Of a stretch of 64,000 nucleotides of DNA, positions 45,966 to 57,168 are shown piece after piece. The notes below the pieces were generated by a model. The model was not told the origin of the DNA. It worked only from the letters and a program-made list of their open reading frames with translations, and did no database searches. This stretch comes from Bedellia somnulentella. Taxonomy: Eukaryota > Arthropoda > Insecta > Lepidoptera > Bedelliidae. The position numbers were made by a program, and so were the translations under genes. Position 1 is the stretch's first letter, and each line of letters opens with the position of its first letter. The stretch covers positions 14,942,001-15,006,000 of the forward strand of contig OY755178.1 in assembly GCA_963576735.1 (NCBI GenBank). The letters run 5' to 3'.

Positions 45966-47820
45966 AAGAATCTGGTTTCTCTAAAAATTTTGAGTTATAT
46001 CCTTTGTTTGGGTTATTTTTTTATCATCCTATCAATGAATGAACGTATGATACCGGACAAAGCCTTCCCAAGAAGATTGTAAACGTAATCATTATTGCGG
46101 TATTTAAAAAGACTCCTTTTATTTAAATATCAATACGATGGTTGCCTATAAAGATATTAATCACCAATCACTATTTATTTCACCATCACATCTCCACTCA
46201 ATTTCAAAAACTGGCTGATGAATTACCTAATTAAGAGTAGTTGACTGTCATATATGATGGGCCCTGAACTGCATCATCATTTTGAATTAACCATGATATC
46301 ATTAAACTGATTATTGTATTATTGTAATTTTTAAACTTAGTCTTTACTGCATATCTTACCTTCATCACATATTATCGAGTCAATGGTCGATCACCATAAG
46401 TAAGAATCATTGATACAATACCTATTCTCAAAATTCATAGGATTTGTACCATACTGGCTTTTCAATACGATAAACTCGCTTGTAGTTCAGCTGCTGCGCT
46501 CATTATCTGTTATCTGTAGGCCGTGACACTCGAGATAACGTCTCGCCATTTTCAAATAAACATTTCGGGACATTATAAACATATGAGTAGACAACTAAAC
46601 AGACATGTGTTTACTTTGTTTTATATGGAGCGTTTGTAAATGTGACTTTTACTGGTTTTGAATATTTAAAGGTAATCTTAATGCAATGTTTTGTGAGTTA
46701 CATAGATGCTGTGTGTAAATGCGGTTTACTAGTATTTTTAAATACTGGCTTAGTAAAATTTAGCTTGAGGACCAATTTTCAAAACAGGGAAAAGTCAAAT
46801 TTTGTTGGTGAACTTCGAACACTTAAAAAACTATTCATTTGTGATGAGTTTTGATCTGAAAAAAATGAAATGTTAAATATTTTTTATTTACTTCTAAGAT
46901 AAAGTATAGAAGATAAGATATATTACTATTAATAATCAATATAAAAAAACATGTCTGATCCACCTCAATATATCCGAAACTGAAAACTTTACAAACCTTT
47001 GATTCACAATCTTTCTCACTGAAGTTCGAATACTTGCTTGAAAAATATTAATTCTGAATCTCTGAATTCTTAATTCTACCCCTCAATGATATTTGTACCC
47101 GTGAGAACATACAACATAAATACTTATATGTACCAGTAAGGCTGTCACAGTCACAAGGCGCCATACTTTGTCAATTAGAAAAAACACCGCCTGAAAAAAC
47201 TAAAAAAATAGTTGAACAACAAATCACAAGCACTCTTTCCAACGTGGTTCACGCACCCATACTTTGATTGATTAATTGCATACAGGCGTTGCGTTATGTC
47301 ACTGTGGGCTCCGATACAAAGATTTATGGAGAATTTAATTTACGAGATAACTATTCATGACTGTGAAACTATCTGATTGAAAAACGCACTTGTAAGTTGC
47401 TCTAATAATGTTGTTTTATTTTGCTAATAATGATATGATTGTCTGATTTAAATATCTTGAGCGATGTTTTTTTTATTCAAAATGTATATATTTAGTAGAA
47501 AACATGGCAAACCCAGGCGATGAAATCAATCCTTGGAAGATTTCATTGACTATCTCGTACATCATCTGCAATAGGAGGTGACAGGTGATAATGAGCAAAT
47601 GTTATGCAGGCACCGTTTAATACTGTCATGAAATTACACACCGTAAGTTAGACTTTCTGACACTCACTGTACCCACCCTATTCATTTTATCCGTTGTATA
47701 TATTACAATCTTCGTTGTATACACAAATCTCCTGTTATTGTACCTATCCTCTTATTTTATATTTACTAAATAAGGGAATTAAACCCAAGATACGTAACGT
47801 CGCACTATCAAATGTATATA

Positions 47821-48446
47821 TAAAAACCGGCCAAGTGCGAGTCGGATCGCGCACTAAGGGTTCCGTACTATCATATATATAGAAAATCCCGTTTGTGTGA
47901 AAATCATGGGAGCCAAATTAGGTAAGTAATTTGATTTATGACGTTTAAAAATAGAACTACGGGCTAGATCTCATTCAAACCAATTTTCGTTAGTAGTTTG
48001 TATAGTAATACACATCATATATTTTTTTCAGTTTTATCATGCCCATATTTTAGAAGTTACGGGGGGGGGACACACATTTTACCACTTTGAAAAAGTCTCT
48101 CGCGCAAACTATTCAGTTTTGAAAAAAATGATATAAGAAACCTCAACATCATTTTCAAATACCTTTTGATAGATACCCCACACGTATAGGTTTGATGAAA
48201 AAAAAAATTTTGAGTTTCAGTTCTATGTATGGGGAACCCTAAAAATTTTGGTTTTTTTGTCAGATTTTATTTTAAAATCTTAATGCGGTTTACAGAATAC
48301 ATCTACGCACCAATTTTCTATAATGTAGTTCTTATAGTTTCGGAATAAACTGGCTGTGACATACGGACGGACGGACGGACAGACGGACAGACATGACGAA
48401 TCTATAAGGGTCCCGTTTTTGCCATTTGGCTACGGAACCCTAAAAA
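47821..48446 (+). mobile_element. AGGGTTCCGTA-bounded lepidopteran repeat
   Basis: Starts aaccggccaagtgcgagtcg; agggttccgta at 47857-47867 is inverted as tacggaaccct at 48431-48441. Contains a (ggac/agac)n block near 48365-48392. From general familiarity this is a very widespread repeat in Lepidoptera. Class is uncertain; no coding capacity. Confidence 0.7.
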
Positions 48447-48818
48447 TGATTTAGAAGTCAAACATCTATGCAGCTTCCTCTTTGTGAAGAATACGGTGGG
48501 TATTAGGAACTCGCTTTATTATTATGCCCATGCACGTACGCTCTTTATAATCTGTATTACTACCCTATTTCAAGTATCAAAACGAGAACAGATACTCATA
48601 GGATTCAAATTCTTGATACATATAATAATTAATTTATAGCAGAAAGTTTGGATTTTATAAAGCAAATCAAAGTTAAAAAACAACACTCGTAGCATGGTGA
48701 ATTCTATAGCTAAAAGTTATATATTAGTAGTAGTAAGCAACAAGAATTTGTTTATGCTACGCAGTTCAGCACTAAATGCATAAAAAAACAGTGACAAAGA
48801 GTGTTATTTTTTGTATGA

Positions 48819-49074
48819 CATACATACATACATATACTCACGGCTATATTTCCCTAGAAGGGGTAACCAGAGCTAAGGAATTATAAATTCCTCAGCCACT
48901 TTTGGAAGTTGAGTGGGGAAAAGATGGTAAGAATAAAGGTTTTTGGTGATGGGTCTCCAACCGCATCGCCCAAAAATTCAATAAAAAGCCCCGATACCCT
49001 TAGTCGCCTCTTACGACACCCGTGGGTAGAAAGGGGTAGCGACATTCTAAGCCGGCACTACACGGCAGTGTGTG
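48819..49074 (-). mobile_element. Element A, second subfamily, with 11-bp TSD (minus)
   Basis: Flanked by tttttgtatga at 48808-48818 and 49075-49085. The head end reads gtagcgacattctaagccgg, as in the second subfamily. Confidence 0.9.
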
Positions 49075-49391
49075 TTTTTGTATGAATAATATTATAATAA
49101 ATGTATTAACATGTCATTACGGCAAAACATAATTTACAGCAACAGTGAAAATCTCAAGTGTATCACTATCCAGCTCCATGTGGCGAAGCCTTAGCAATGA
49201 AGTCACGTTTCACCTATTTGGTACGGAAGCTATTAATTGAAAAAAAATAGTTTAATTTCGTTAAATAAACATAAAATTTCCACCTTCACTATTTCGCTAT
49301 TTTTTTTAAACTTTTAAAAATCCAAATAGTAGAATCACGATCAAAGTACGCACAAGAGCACTTTGTAGTTTAACAAAACACTACCTAACTA

Positions 49392-49480
49392 TACTTACGG
49401 CTATAAATCCCAAAAAAGGATGGCCAGAGATCCGAATATTAAATATCTCAGCCTCTTTTGGAAATCAATTTCAACCACTG
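49392..49480 (-). mobile_element. Element A, 3' third (minus)
   Basis: tacttacggctataaatccc, gatggccagag, tctcagcctcttttggaaat. Confidence 0.65.
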
Positions 49481-49810
49481 GTACTAAAACTGTGTTCCCA
49501 AAAATTTGTTCCAACTAAAATATAACTAGTAACTCATGCTTCATCGTGACGTCATCGACAACAAATATTATATTATATGATAACAAATCGAGATAGGAAC
49601 GATGTTATGTATAGTTTGGCTTGATAAGACAATATTTTAAATATACCACTTAGAGTATGAAATATGAAGAGATAATGAACGTAATTATCAAATCAGTTCA
49701 TTTAAAGATATAAGTGTCAGTAGATTCGATTTTAAGAACAGCCAAGTATTTTTGGCTATAAAGAGATTCTGGTTGGCATAGTTTTTAGAATTGCGAAAGA
49801 TACTAATAAT

Positions 49811-50066
49811 GCTGTGTAGTGTCGGCTTAGAATAGCACTACCCCATTTCTTCCGGTGGGTGTACGTAAGAGGCGACTAACGGTATCGGGGCTTTTAAAAG
49901 ATTTTTGGGCGATGCGGTTGGAGACCCATCACCAACAACCTTTATTTTACCATCTTTTCCCCACTCAACTTTCCAAACGTGGCTGAGGAATTTCGAATTC
50001 CTTAGCTCTGGCTACCCCTTCTAGGGATTTATAGCCGTGAGTATATGTATGAGTATATGTATGTAA
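49811..50066 (+). mobile_element. Element A, full length
   Basis: Head gctgtgtagtgtcggcttag to a tail with a duplicated unit (gtatatgtatgagtatatgt). Near consensus. Motifs resembling pol III A and B boxes (cggcttagaatag and ggttggagacc) occur about 90 bp apart. Confidence 0.9.
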
Positions 50067-50694
50067 TATTTGACGTGGACATTACGGAGTACAGTACATA
50101 CGGAAGGAAAAGTATTTGGCATATAAGTTGAATAGTCTTTGTGATAGCCAAGAATGTCTTTGAGTTGTTCTATTCTCAACCAACACTTATCTTAATATTG
50201 ACCAGAAATGAAATTCCAAGTTCAGACACGTAAGAGTTTATTCGTACTGTCTAGATTAAAACTGTCGCGTGATATTAGCCCTCCTGCAACCTTTTAAGGA
50301 TATACGCCGTGAATGCAATATATGTTCTGTAATGTAAAAAAACATAAACAACGACAACATTTATTTATAACTAGCCATGCTATTTTGCTGTTACTATGCA
50401 ATAGATACAAAAAAGGTATTTAAGTATAATTTTAATTGAAATTTTCGCATATAAGCATTTCATTAAACGTTACATCTGTAAGTAAATTACCAGTTACTCG
50501 CGACATGTTACATGCGTGAATAAAATATTATTTGCAGCTGTTTAACTGTCGTTGGTGGCGTGTCTTTGTTGCTAAGTTTTATAAATACTTTATTTTACAT
50601 TAATTCATATTTTGCGAACATGTGCAACTTTTAATAATGTAATAATATAATGTATTCGTATAAGTGTATATGTGTGTGACGCCAATATTACCAA

Positions 50695-51666
50695 CTAGTG
50701 GATCGACCCAGCTACGCACGGGTAGCGAAGTTTTAAAAATATCCGAGGCATTTTCAATCACTGCTCGTCCTTTGCGAAATTTAGCGCAATAATTACAACT
50801 TAAAGCATTCCTGAATAGTGTAGCTTTGAGATTGTGAAAGCGCTTTTATGAATGGTTCAGTATCTCCGAAAATAAGCCAGAGTTACAAACTTTGCATACA
50901 TCACACATACACACACATACTCCCGGCTATCTATTGTCCGCGCAACTGATACACAAAATAATCCTTATAGCATGATTCAGTACTCACGTGCGACGACGGC
51001 GCGCTGGCTTATTTCATGTATAAGTTTGGTGTTTCCATACCGATTACTATGATTCTTTTTTTATTTAATAGGTAATAATATAAACTATTTGAAATTAGAG
51101 ATAAAAAGAGTATTATAAACATAACAGTAAACAAATATAGTCAGAATGCTCCGAACTGCTAAGCTATCAGCAGTTACGCGTGTTATTGTGAGTCAACCAT
51201 AAAAGATAGACTTATGCTGTTCAGCAATATTTTAATGACAATTTAATGTGGAATATTTTCATCATACATGATTTCTATGTAACTTTAACCATTAAGGCTG
51301 CACACGCGACGGAAGCTTAAAAAATGGAGTAACTTTTCCCGTTTTCCCAAAATTTCCCAAAATTCCCCTTCACTATTCTGCTCAAAAGTATACTATAACC
51401 TGCCCAGGAGTATGAAGAACAATTGTGCCAAGTTTCATTAAAATCCGTCGAGTAGTTTTTATTTCCATAAGGAACATACAAACCGACAGACAGACAGACA
51501 GACAGAAAGACAGACAGACAGAAAGACAGACAGACAAAAATTTTACTGATTACATTTTTGGCATCAGTATTGATCACTAATCACCCCCTGATTGTTATTT
51601 TGAAAATATATTCAATGTACAGAATTGACCTCTCTACAGATTTATTATAAGTATAGATATAGAAGA
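50695..51666 (-). mobile_element. Helitron-like element, copy 2 (minus strand)
   Basis: Same sequence as 40828-41824 in reverse. Similarity ends exactly after CTAG-T on one side and just outside TCTTCT on the other, which defines the element ends by comparison. The 3' end acccgtgcgtagctgggt can form a small stem ahead of CTAG. Sits inside intron 1 of the FAM20C-like gene. Confidence 0.6.
51485..51535 (+). repeat. (GACA)n microsatellite in Helitron-like copy 2
   Basis: Same block as in copy 1 on the other strand, with two gaaa interruptions. Confidence 0.9.
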
Positions 51667-51790
51667 TAATTTCTAGAAGGTAGGAACGTTATACCCTTAG
51701 CTGCCTTGTTAAATTTCTTCGGGAATAAAAACCAAATCTGTGCAATTCATAGCGGACACTACGTTGCGAAATCGTGAATAAAATTTGCTT

Positions 51791-51879
51791 CTTACTTACT
51801 TACTTACTTATACTCACGCCCATTACTCCCACTGGTGTAGGCAGAGACTATCGATCGCCACTTTTCACGATCTTGACAC
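51791..51879 (-). mobile_element. LINE 3' end, 89 bp, with TSD (minus)
   Basis: Tail (ctta)n rather than (cata)n, then tactcacgcccattactccc and gcagagactatcgatcgcc. Bounded by aatttgctt at 51782-51790 and 51880-51888. A very short 5'-truncated insertion whose target was reused by an element A. Confidence 0.75.
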
Positions 51880-51888
51880 AATTTGCTT

Positions 51889-52145
51889 ACATACATACAT
51901 ACATATACTCACGCCCTAAAATCCCAAAGAGGAGTAGCCACAGCTTTGGAGCTAGAAACCCCTCAGCTACATTTTCGAGTTGATAGGGGACAAGATGGTA
52001 GAAAAAAGTATCGTTTATGATAGGTCTCCAATTGCACCGCCCAAAAAATACTAAAAATAACCCTAAACCTTTACTCGTAGTCGCCTCTTACAACACCCTT
52101 GGGTAGAAAGGGGTAGTGACATTCTAAGCCGGTACTACACGGCAA
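51889..52145 (-). mobile_element. Element A, second subfamily, stacked on a LINE 3' end, 11-bp TSD (minus)
   Basis: Flanked by acaatttgctt at 51878-51888 and 52146-52156. The same target word (aatttgctt, 51782-51790) also precedes the neighbouring LINE fragment, so the site was used twice. Confidence 0.9.
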
Positions 52146-52489
52146 ACAATTTGCTTTTTACAAGTAATTATTGTAAGTTCCCCAGTAGGCGTAGTGTCGA
52201 TATCTTGGCATCGTTTCTGCAGGGCAAGCACGAGCACTTTTTTATCGACACGATAACGGTTAGAATGAGATGGCAGTATACGATACTAAGTAAGTGCGTA
52301 AGAGATGGCTGCTTTATCCCACGCGATAACTAGTTTAAACACGGCTCGTGCTTACACTTCTGGTAGATGTTTTCTGAGTTTAAAAGTCATCTTAACTTTA
52401 GGTTACAGTCAAAAGTGTCGCTATTGATTGTAATTCATTTTGTATTGCATAATGGAAATCTCCGTTTCACATAAAATTTAAGAATATAT

Positions 52490-52660
52490 TGTCGACGTCC
52501 GCGGCCGATTGCATAAGTGACTATCTTCTCGGTCCGGAGGTTGCGGGTTCGATTCCTGCTGAGAGCAACATTTATGTGATAAGAATAATATTAAATATAT
52601 CGTTTTTAACTTAGTTTGGGGCTAGCTTGATCTGTGTATAATATGTCCATATAATATTTA
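52490..52660 (+). mobile_element. SINE-U copy
   Basis: tccgcggccgattgcataag (A box degenerate), gtccggaggttgcgggttcg (B box), catttatgtgataagaat, then tttggggctagcttgatctg. Confidence 0.72.
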
Positions 52661-53132
52661 TTTATTCTTAACGTGGATCGACATTGTTTTCTCTGATATA
52701 CATGCTGGTAGGCTTGAATTCTATTTAAGCTTGCCAAATATCCAAATTAATGGAAACAATTAAGCAACATTCGGGATCATTAAAAAATGAAATGATATAC
52801 AATTAATCAGCTGTGTTGAAATAACTTAATCAATTTGTTTGTCTTCCGGACTGCTAAACGTTTCATTAGTCTGGTGTCAAACGAAGCTGACTAGAATGTC
52901 CGGTGCATTCTACGATATTGTACCGCTCTACTTAACCCTTATTAAATATGCATCCTTATGAATTTCGTATAAGCTTACTGTGCCCTGCAATTTGGCTTCT
53001 TATTTGCATCAACCACCTTTTTAAAACTAATAAGAAATTCTTACTTCAAAAAAACAAATGACAGAAGATCGCTGCGGGGATGACATGAGATTTGAAAGTT
53101 TTGAACACGCTACTTGCCGTGCCGACCTAAAC

Positions 53133-53245
53133 TCACAGTAATACGTCCCAAAAAGGGGAGGAAAATCGGAAATGTCAGCCACTTTTGAGTGTTGAGTGGG
53201 GAAAAATGTATAAATATTAAAGGCTAGTTAGTAATGGATCTCCAG
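53133..53245 (-). mobile_element. Element A, old (minus)
   Basis: actcacagtaatacgtccca, tcagccacttttgagtgttg, gtaatggatctcc. Confidence 0.6.
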
Positions 53246-53844
53246 ATATTTTACATTGAGAGGAGTAAAAGCATCGTTTGATATTTCGAGGAAAAAAAAT
53301 CAGTTTAATTATAGATTATAGCTTTGATTCAGATTACTTCACAATTGATGTTTACTAAGACTTCCTAATTGATTGAAGATTAATTGATATTCAACCGCGA
53401 CAGCTTAAGCACTTACGATTCTTAATTTCACACCTGTAAATTAATTAATGGTAACTAATGTTCCTTCAATTGGATTTCAATTAATGTTCAATTTACAAGT
53501 TACATTAAATCCATTGAAACCATGGAGAATCGTAGACTTCTTCAATCAAGTTATTGAAAAAGGATTTGTTGAAATAATAGTCCTTCTGAAACATTCAAAC
53601 TTTTGTTTCGGAGCATTTGTATTAAATTTTAATCAGTTATTTCTGTACAATGATATTGTTCGATAAATTTCTATCACACTCAACTCCAGTAACAAAACAT
53701 AAGTCGTCTATTGTTTCATAAATGTTAATTATTTGTTAAAACATACAAAAATATCATTTAAATACGGGAATGAATATTAGGAGATTTTCGGACTGCCGAA
53801 AATAGGACTGAAAAAGTTATGTGAAAAATTACATAACCTTAATC

Positions 53845-53965
53845 CTTGACATCTCACGACATTGTTGCCAACTTGTGTTCAGAGAGCCTACTTTTTGCTT
53901 CAATAGTCACATCATAGTAACAAGACTATCGCCTATGTAGGAATACATTGCGACATCACGAAAAA
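53845..53965 (-). mobile_element. Possible degenerate SINE-T fragment
   Basis: Weak ordered matches: acttgtgttcagagagccta, ttttgcttcaatagtcacat, gactatcgcct, gaatacattgcgacat. Confidence 0.4.
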
Positions 53966-54147
53966 TATCTTACAATGGTATATATTTTTGTACGTTTCCT
54001 TTTTCCATCTACAATCTTGATACATAGACCGCACCGCATAGCTTTAAACTCAGTAGTAAATGAGACATGGTTCGGGATTTGTACCAATGAATCAGACGAA
54101 TATAATGTTCTATCAAAAAGTAATTTTATCTTTTTTGTTCTCAACAG

Positions 54148-54393
54148 CAATACGAGCAACGGTTCCCGCGAATACGAAGCCGTGGCCCCAAGCGAGTCCA
54201 GCGGAGTAGCAGCTGAGGAGGTCCACACTCCGCCTCCCGTCACCGACCACTTCGAAGACCTTCAGAGCATCCTGCATGACCAGCAGCAGTATGCTCTACT
54301 CGACCATCCCGTCATCATCCCTCCGCAGAAAGACCTTAATGTCCTGCGGCCTGAGAACCCGACGGTTGCTGAAATGGATGATTTGGAAATGAG
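54148..54393 (+). CDS. FAM20C-like kinase, coding exon 2 (luminal stem)
   Basis: Acceptor ttctcaacag|c completes codon 70 as Ser (AG|C), then residues 71-151 and two bases of codon 152. The exon ends atgag|gttagt (phase 2; T at intron +3 is unusual but tolerated). It opens with two overlapping N-glycosylation sequons, N71-T-S and N74-G-S, then a low-complexity acidic and proline stem. Next comes a stretch (HDQQQYALLDHPV, IIPPQKDLNVL) resembling the conserved pre-kinase segment of FAM20C, where a leucine-rich helix precedes a HPLY...VPPL motif. GC content is well above the flanking intron. The frame is also open upstream to 53948, but that upstream part is AT-rich intron without a better acceptor. 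Confidence 0.8.
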
Positions 54394-56580
54394 GTTAGTA
54401 GTGAAAGTTAATACGTATTTACGAAAATATACCTACTAAATTTTTAGGTGTTTATACCCCGAATGTATTAAATTACCCTCTAAGAGTAGGTGTAGTAAAA
54501 ACACCTTTAGAATAGTGATGGTATTTCAGCTGCATTTCCCAACTGGATTACTGCTGTTCTAGCCTGACACTACACAACACATAGTGTTTAGTAGTTTGAG
54601 TTTAAAGAAATAATTATATCTCCCTTTCAAATAGCATAATAACAATGTATTTTTATTTTTTTGCAAAAATGTTTTTAAATGATTTTTAAACCATAATAAT
54701 ATTTATTTTAAGTAGTACACTATTTCGGTATTCATCGAAGCAGAATTAGCTCAAGAAAAGATACAGAAAACTTGTTAAACCATGCACTGATATTTAAAGG
54801 GTACCAGTTTAAACTGTTAATATAACATAATCTCTTAACAGAAAGAACAAACGATTTCAAATAAAACTTAAGACTTACAAAGTAAACTTTGAAAATAATA
54901 AAGACCACAGCAATTAACAGTATCTTAAGAAATATTAATTAAAATTGTTCCACGAAAACCGCCAGCAAAAAGACATTAACAGAAAATTCTCCAAAGTTGC
55001 CGACAGCTGACATCCAACACTAGGATTTATGCAGCACATTCTGGGGCTTTAAATTTAATTGTTACTTGGTCGTTATTGCTGCAGTTATACTTGAACAAGC
55101 GCAATATTCGCTTTTTGCGGACCATTTGTGAAGCCCACCCACCTCATCGCCTGCCCGGTCGAGTCGCTTAAACTATTCATCAAAACTAAACATGTTGGCT
55201 CCGCGGCCGCCCATCTAATTTCACCAGAGCAAATATTAAGGCAAATCTCCAAGAAAAATCTGAATAGAACGGCCATGCCTTTACTATTTCAGATATTGAA
55301 GCGCATAAAAGCTTCCACTTGAACTTCAAGACGACGATTTTATAGAAAGTTTTACTCAAAACAGTGTCATAACCCGGTACCCTAAAACGGATGAGACATA
55401 AGATGGCGACCTTTCTTTATCTTGTGAAATACAAATTTTGCAAGGCTTACCAGCATCTTATTTAAAATCCAGTTACAGGGCCGAATCGCGATAGGCGCGG
55501 GTCGCTGACAATAAAACTAAATGGAATGAATGCATTATGGCTGCTTCATACGCCGCCGATACAGATACGAGAATGACGGCCCTCGTAGCCGGAGATCATG
55601 TCATTCATGTAGGCCTACACTGCTACATTTTGTATTTTTTCGTGAAAATACACCTTTTTGGTAAAAGTAGGGCTATAAACGTGATTGTATTCCTAGGATG
55701 TTCTGTTTTCAACAGGAAAAATATTCTAAAATGTAGGTTCACAGTTATCTCGTTTCTTTCTAAATCATTGTAATTCAACTAGTGCAAGCGATTTAAATTC
55801 AACTGTTCAGAGTTAGACAGTCGGTAAATTTTGCGGAGACTGCTTGCGGCTTGATTTCTAAATGGAGGTTATCGCGGTATGGAGTAAATCGAGTTCGCGA
55901 CACGTATGCCATAGGCTCCTTAGTATTCCGCGACGAGGTATGCGATGCGACGGCTCCTCTGCACCCCACACACGTCCTACCGTGTCCCACGCAGCCAAAA
56001 CCAACACACCTCTCGAACATCTTGTAAATCTTCGCATTAACGACCTGATTTACCACCGCTCCATAGATAACAAATTCGGAGGATTCGAGCTCTATGAATT
56101 TATCTTTCATGTGTGCCGGATTTTTATTCGTAAGGTTTTATGTGAGAACTACTAATATTTTTACAAATATTCTAATTTTTGCCATATTTGCAAGGTTTCA
56201 GAGATAAATTTTTGCTTTTTTCGTTTCTGAGCAATAAAATAATTCATCTTTAATAATCTATGTCCAGTAGCAAACGCCTATTGGTTGATGATGATGGTTC
56301 TTAGAAGATACGCGTCCTATACATGGTTTTAACATGACATATATACTCAACTCAAACTCAAACGTTCACGCCGAATATCCCGAAGGGGTTGGCAGAGGTA
56401 CTAATACTTCTGAACATGACGTGACACTTGTGTTCAGAGTACCCACATTTTGCTTGGACAATGTCATTACGGGGGCAGGCCTATCGCCGATTTGTACGAA
56501 TACACGTGGGTCTCCTCACGATGTTTTCTCTCACCGTTAACAACCATGACATATATAATTAAATGAAACATTTGTTCCAG
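54394..56580 (+). other. Intron 2 of the FAM20C-like gene (2.2 kb) with non-repeat GC-richer blocks
   Basis: Bounded by gttagt and tttgttccag. The segments 55085-55320, 55480-55640 and 55800-56110 have higher GC and CpG content than other introns here and resemble no repeat in the window. Open frames of about 97 and 103 codons cross the last block on opposite strands, but neither has a recognisable domain, so I do not call a gene. The last 235 bp hold a SINE-T copy. A small element A scrap (gcctgacactacacaac) lies near 54560. Confidence 0.6.
56346..56544 (-). mobile_element. SINE-T copy, 5'-truncated, next to the exon 3 splice acceptor
   Basis: Minus-strand copy flanked by the exact 13-bp duplication catgacatatata (56333-56345 and 56545-56557). 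The tRNA head is missing. It ends 36 bp before exon 3 of the FAM20C-like gene, so the native branch point or polypyrimidine region has been pushed close to the insertion. Intron sequence left between the right duplication and the exon is only about 23 bp. Confidence 0.88.
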
Positions 56581-56705
56581 TGCCAACAACACGAACCTGG
56601 AGAAGTTCCAGCTGAAGATATCCCAGCACGAGCTGTACCAGCAGGACGAGCCGCTGGTGGACGCGGTGCTGCACGACATGGCCACCTTGCCCGTCATACA
56701 TGCTG
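56581..56705 (+). CDS. FAM20C-like kinase, coding exon 3 (start of kinase N-lobe)
   Basis: Acceptor tttgttccag|t completes codon 152 as Ser. Residues 153-193 follow, and the exon ends GCTG|gtaata (phase 1). It contains a sequon at N154, then KFQLKISQHELY...EPLVDAVLHDM. This matches the hallmark FAM20 pattern of a W/F-x-F/V segment, ELY, and an aliphatic-rich A-x-L/V-LH-x-(M/L) helix ahead of the N-lobe. GC and codon third positions are strongly biased compared with the flanking intron. A SINE-T copy ends only 36 bp upstream of this exon (24 bp once its target duplication is counted). The open frame on the opposite strand is a shadow of this exon. Confidence 0.85.
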
Positions 56706-57168
56706 GTAATATTAATATAGATTATCTGACCCGACAGACTTCGTACTGTCAAATTTGCCTATGATATAATTTTAGGCGTTTTTTCCGGTACTCTTAGTTC
56801 AATCAGGCGTGAATATTTTTATTGATCAAATTTTTCCGGGATGAAAAGTGTCATATGTCTTAATTTGGGTCATTATCTAGTAGTCTGCTAATTTTCATTC
56901 ATATACATTCTGCTTTTTACCTCAAACACACAAACTTCTAAACTTTCACATTTATAATATTAATAGGATTATCTAAGATACTGTAGTGTGTGTGTGAGTG
57001 TGAGCACCTCTTGTCCCTCTCTTGCTATTGTAATATATAAGTTAGTTGTAAGTCTTTTTAGTTAGTAATAAACATATATTGAAACAAAAAACACGTGCCA
57101 TTAATTCATACATTGCATGGCGACCATGCCAGGTTACATAGATTATCTACGTTACAAATATAAACGTT

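Larger units (their letters stand above)
43615..54147 (+). other. Intron 1 of the FAM20C-like gene (10.5 kb)
   Basis: Bounded by gtgagt and ttctcaacag. Largely AT-rich and repeat-filled: six element A copies in both orientations, SINE-T fragments, an AGGGTTCCGTA repeat, a Helitron-like element, and a stacked LINE/element A insertion. The stretches 46240-47820, 47080-47690 and 52680-53130 show nothing recognisable. No further coding exon with FAM20 similarity was seen. Confidence 0.7.

Noticed and set aside
51317..51577. 86-codon frame with a Cys-Leu-Ser repeat
   Set aside because: Produced by the (GACA)n block and body of the Helitron-like element, which recurs at 40.9 kb.
53956..54243. 95-codon minus-strand frame over exon 2
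   Set aside because: Shadow of the coding exon on the opposite strand.
55799..56155. Overlapping 97- and 103-codon frames on opposite strands in intron 2
   Set aside because: Mutually exclusive, no recognisable domain or splice context; explained by local GC content.
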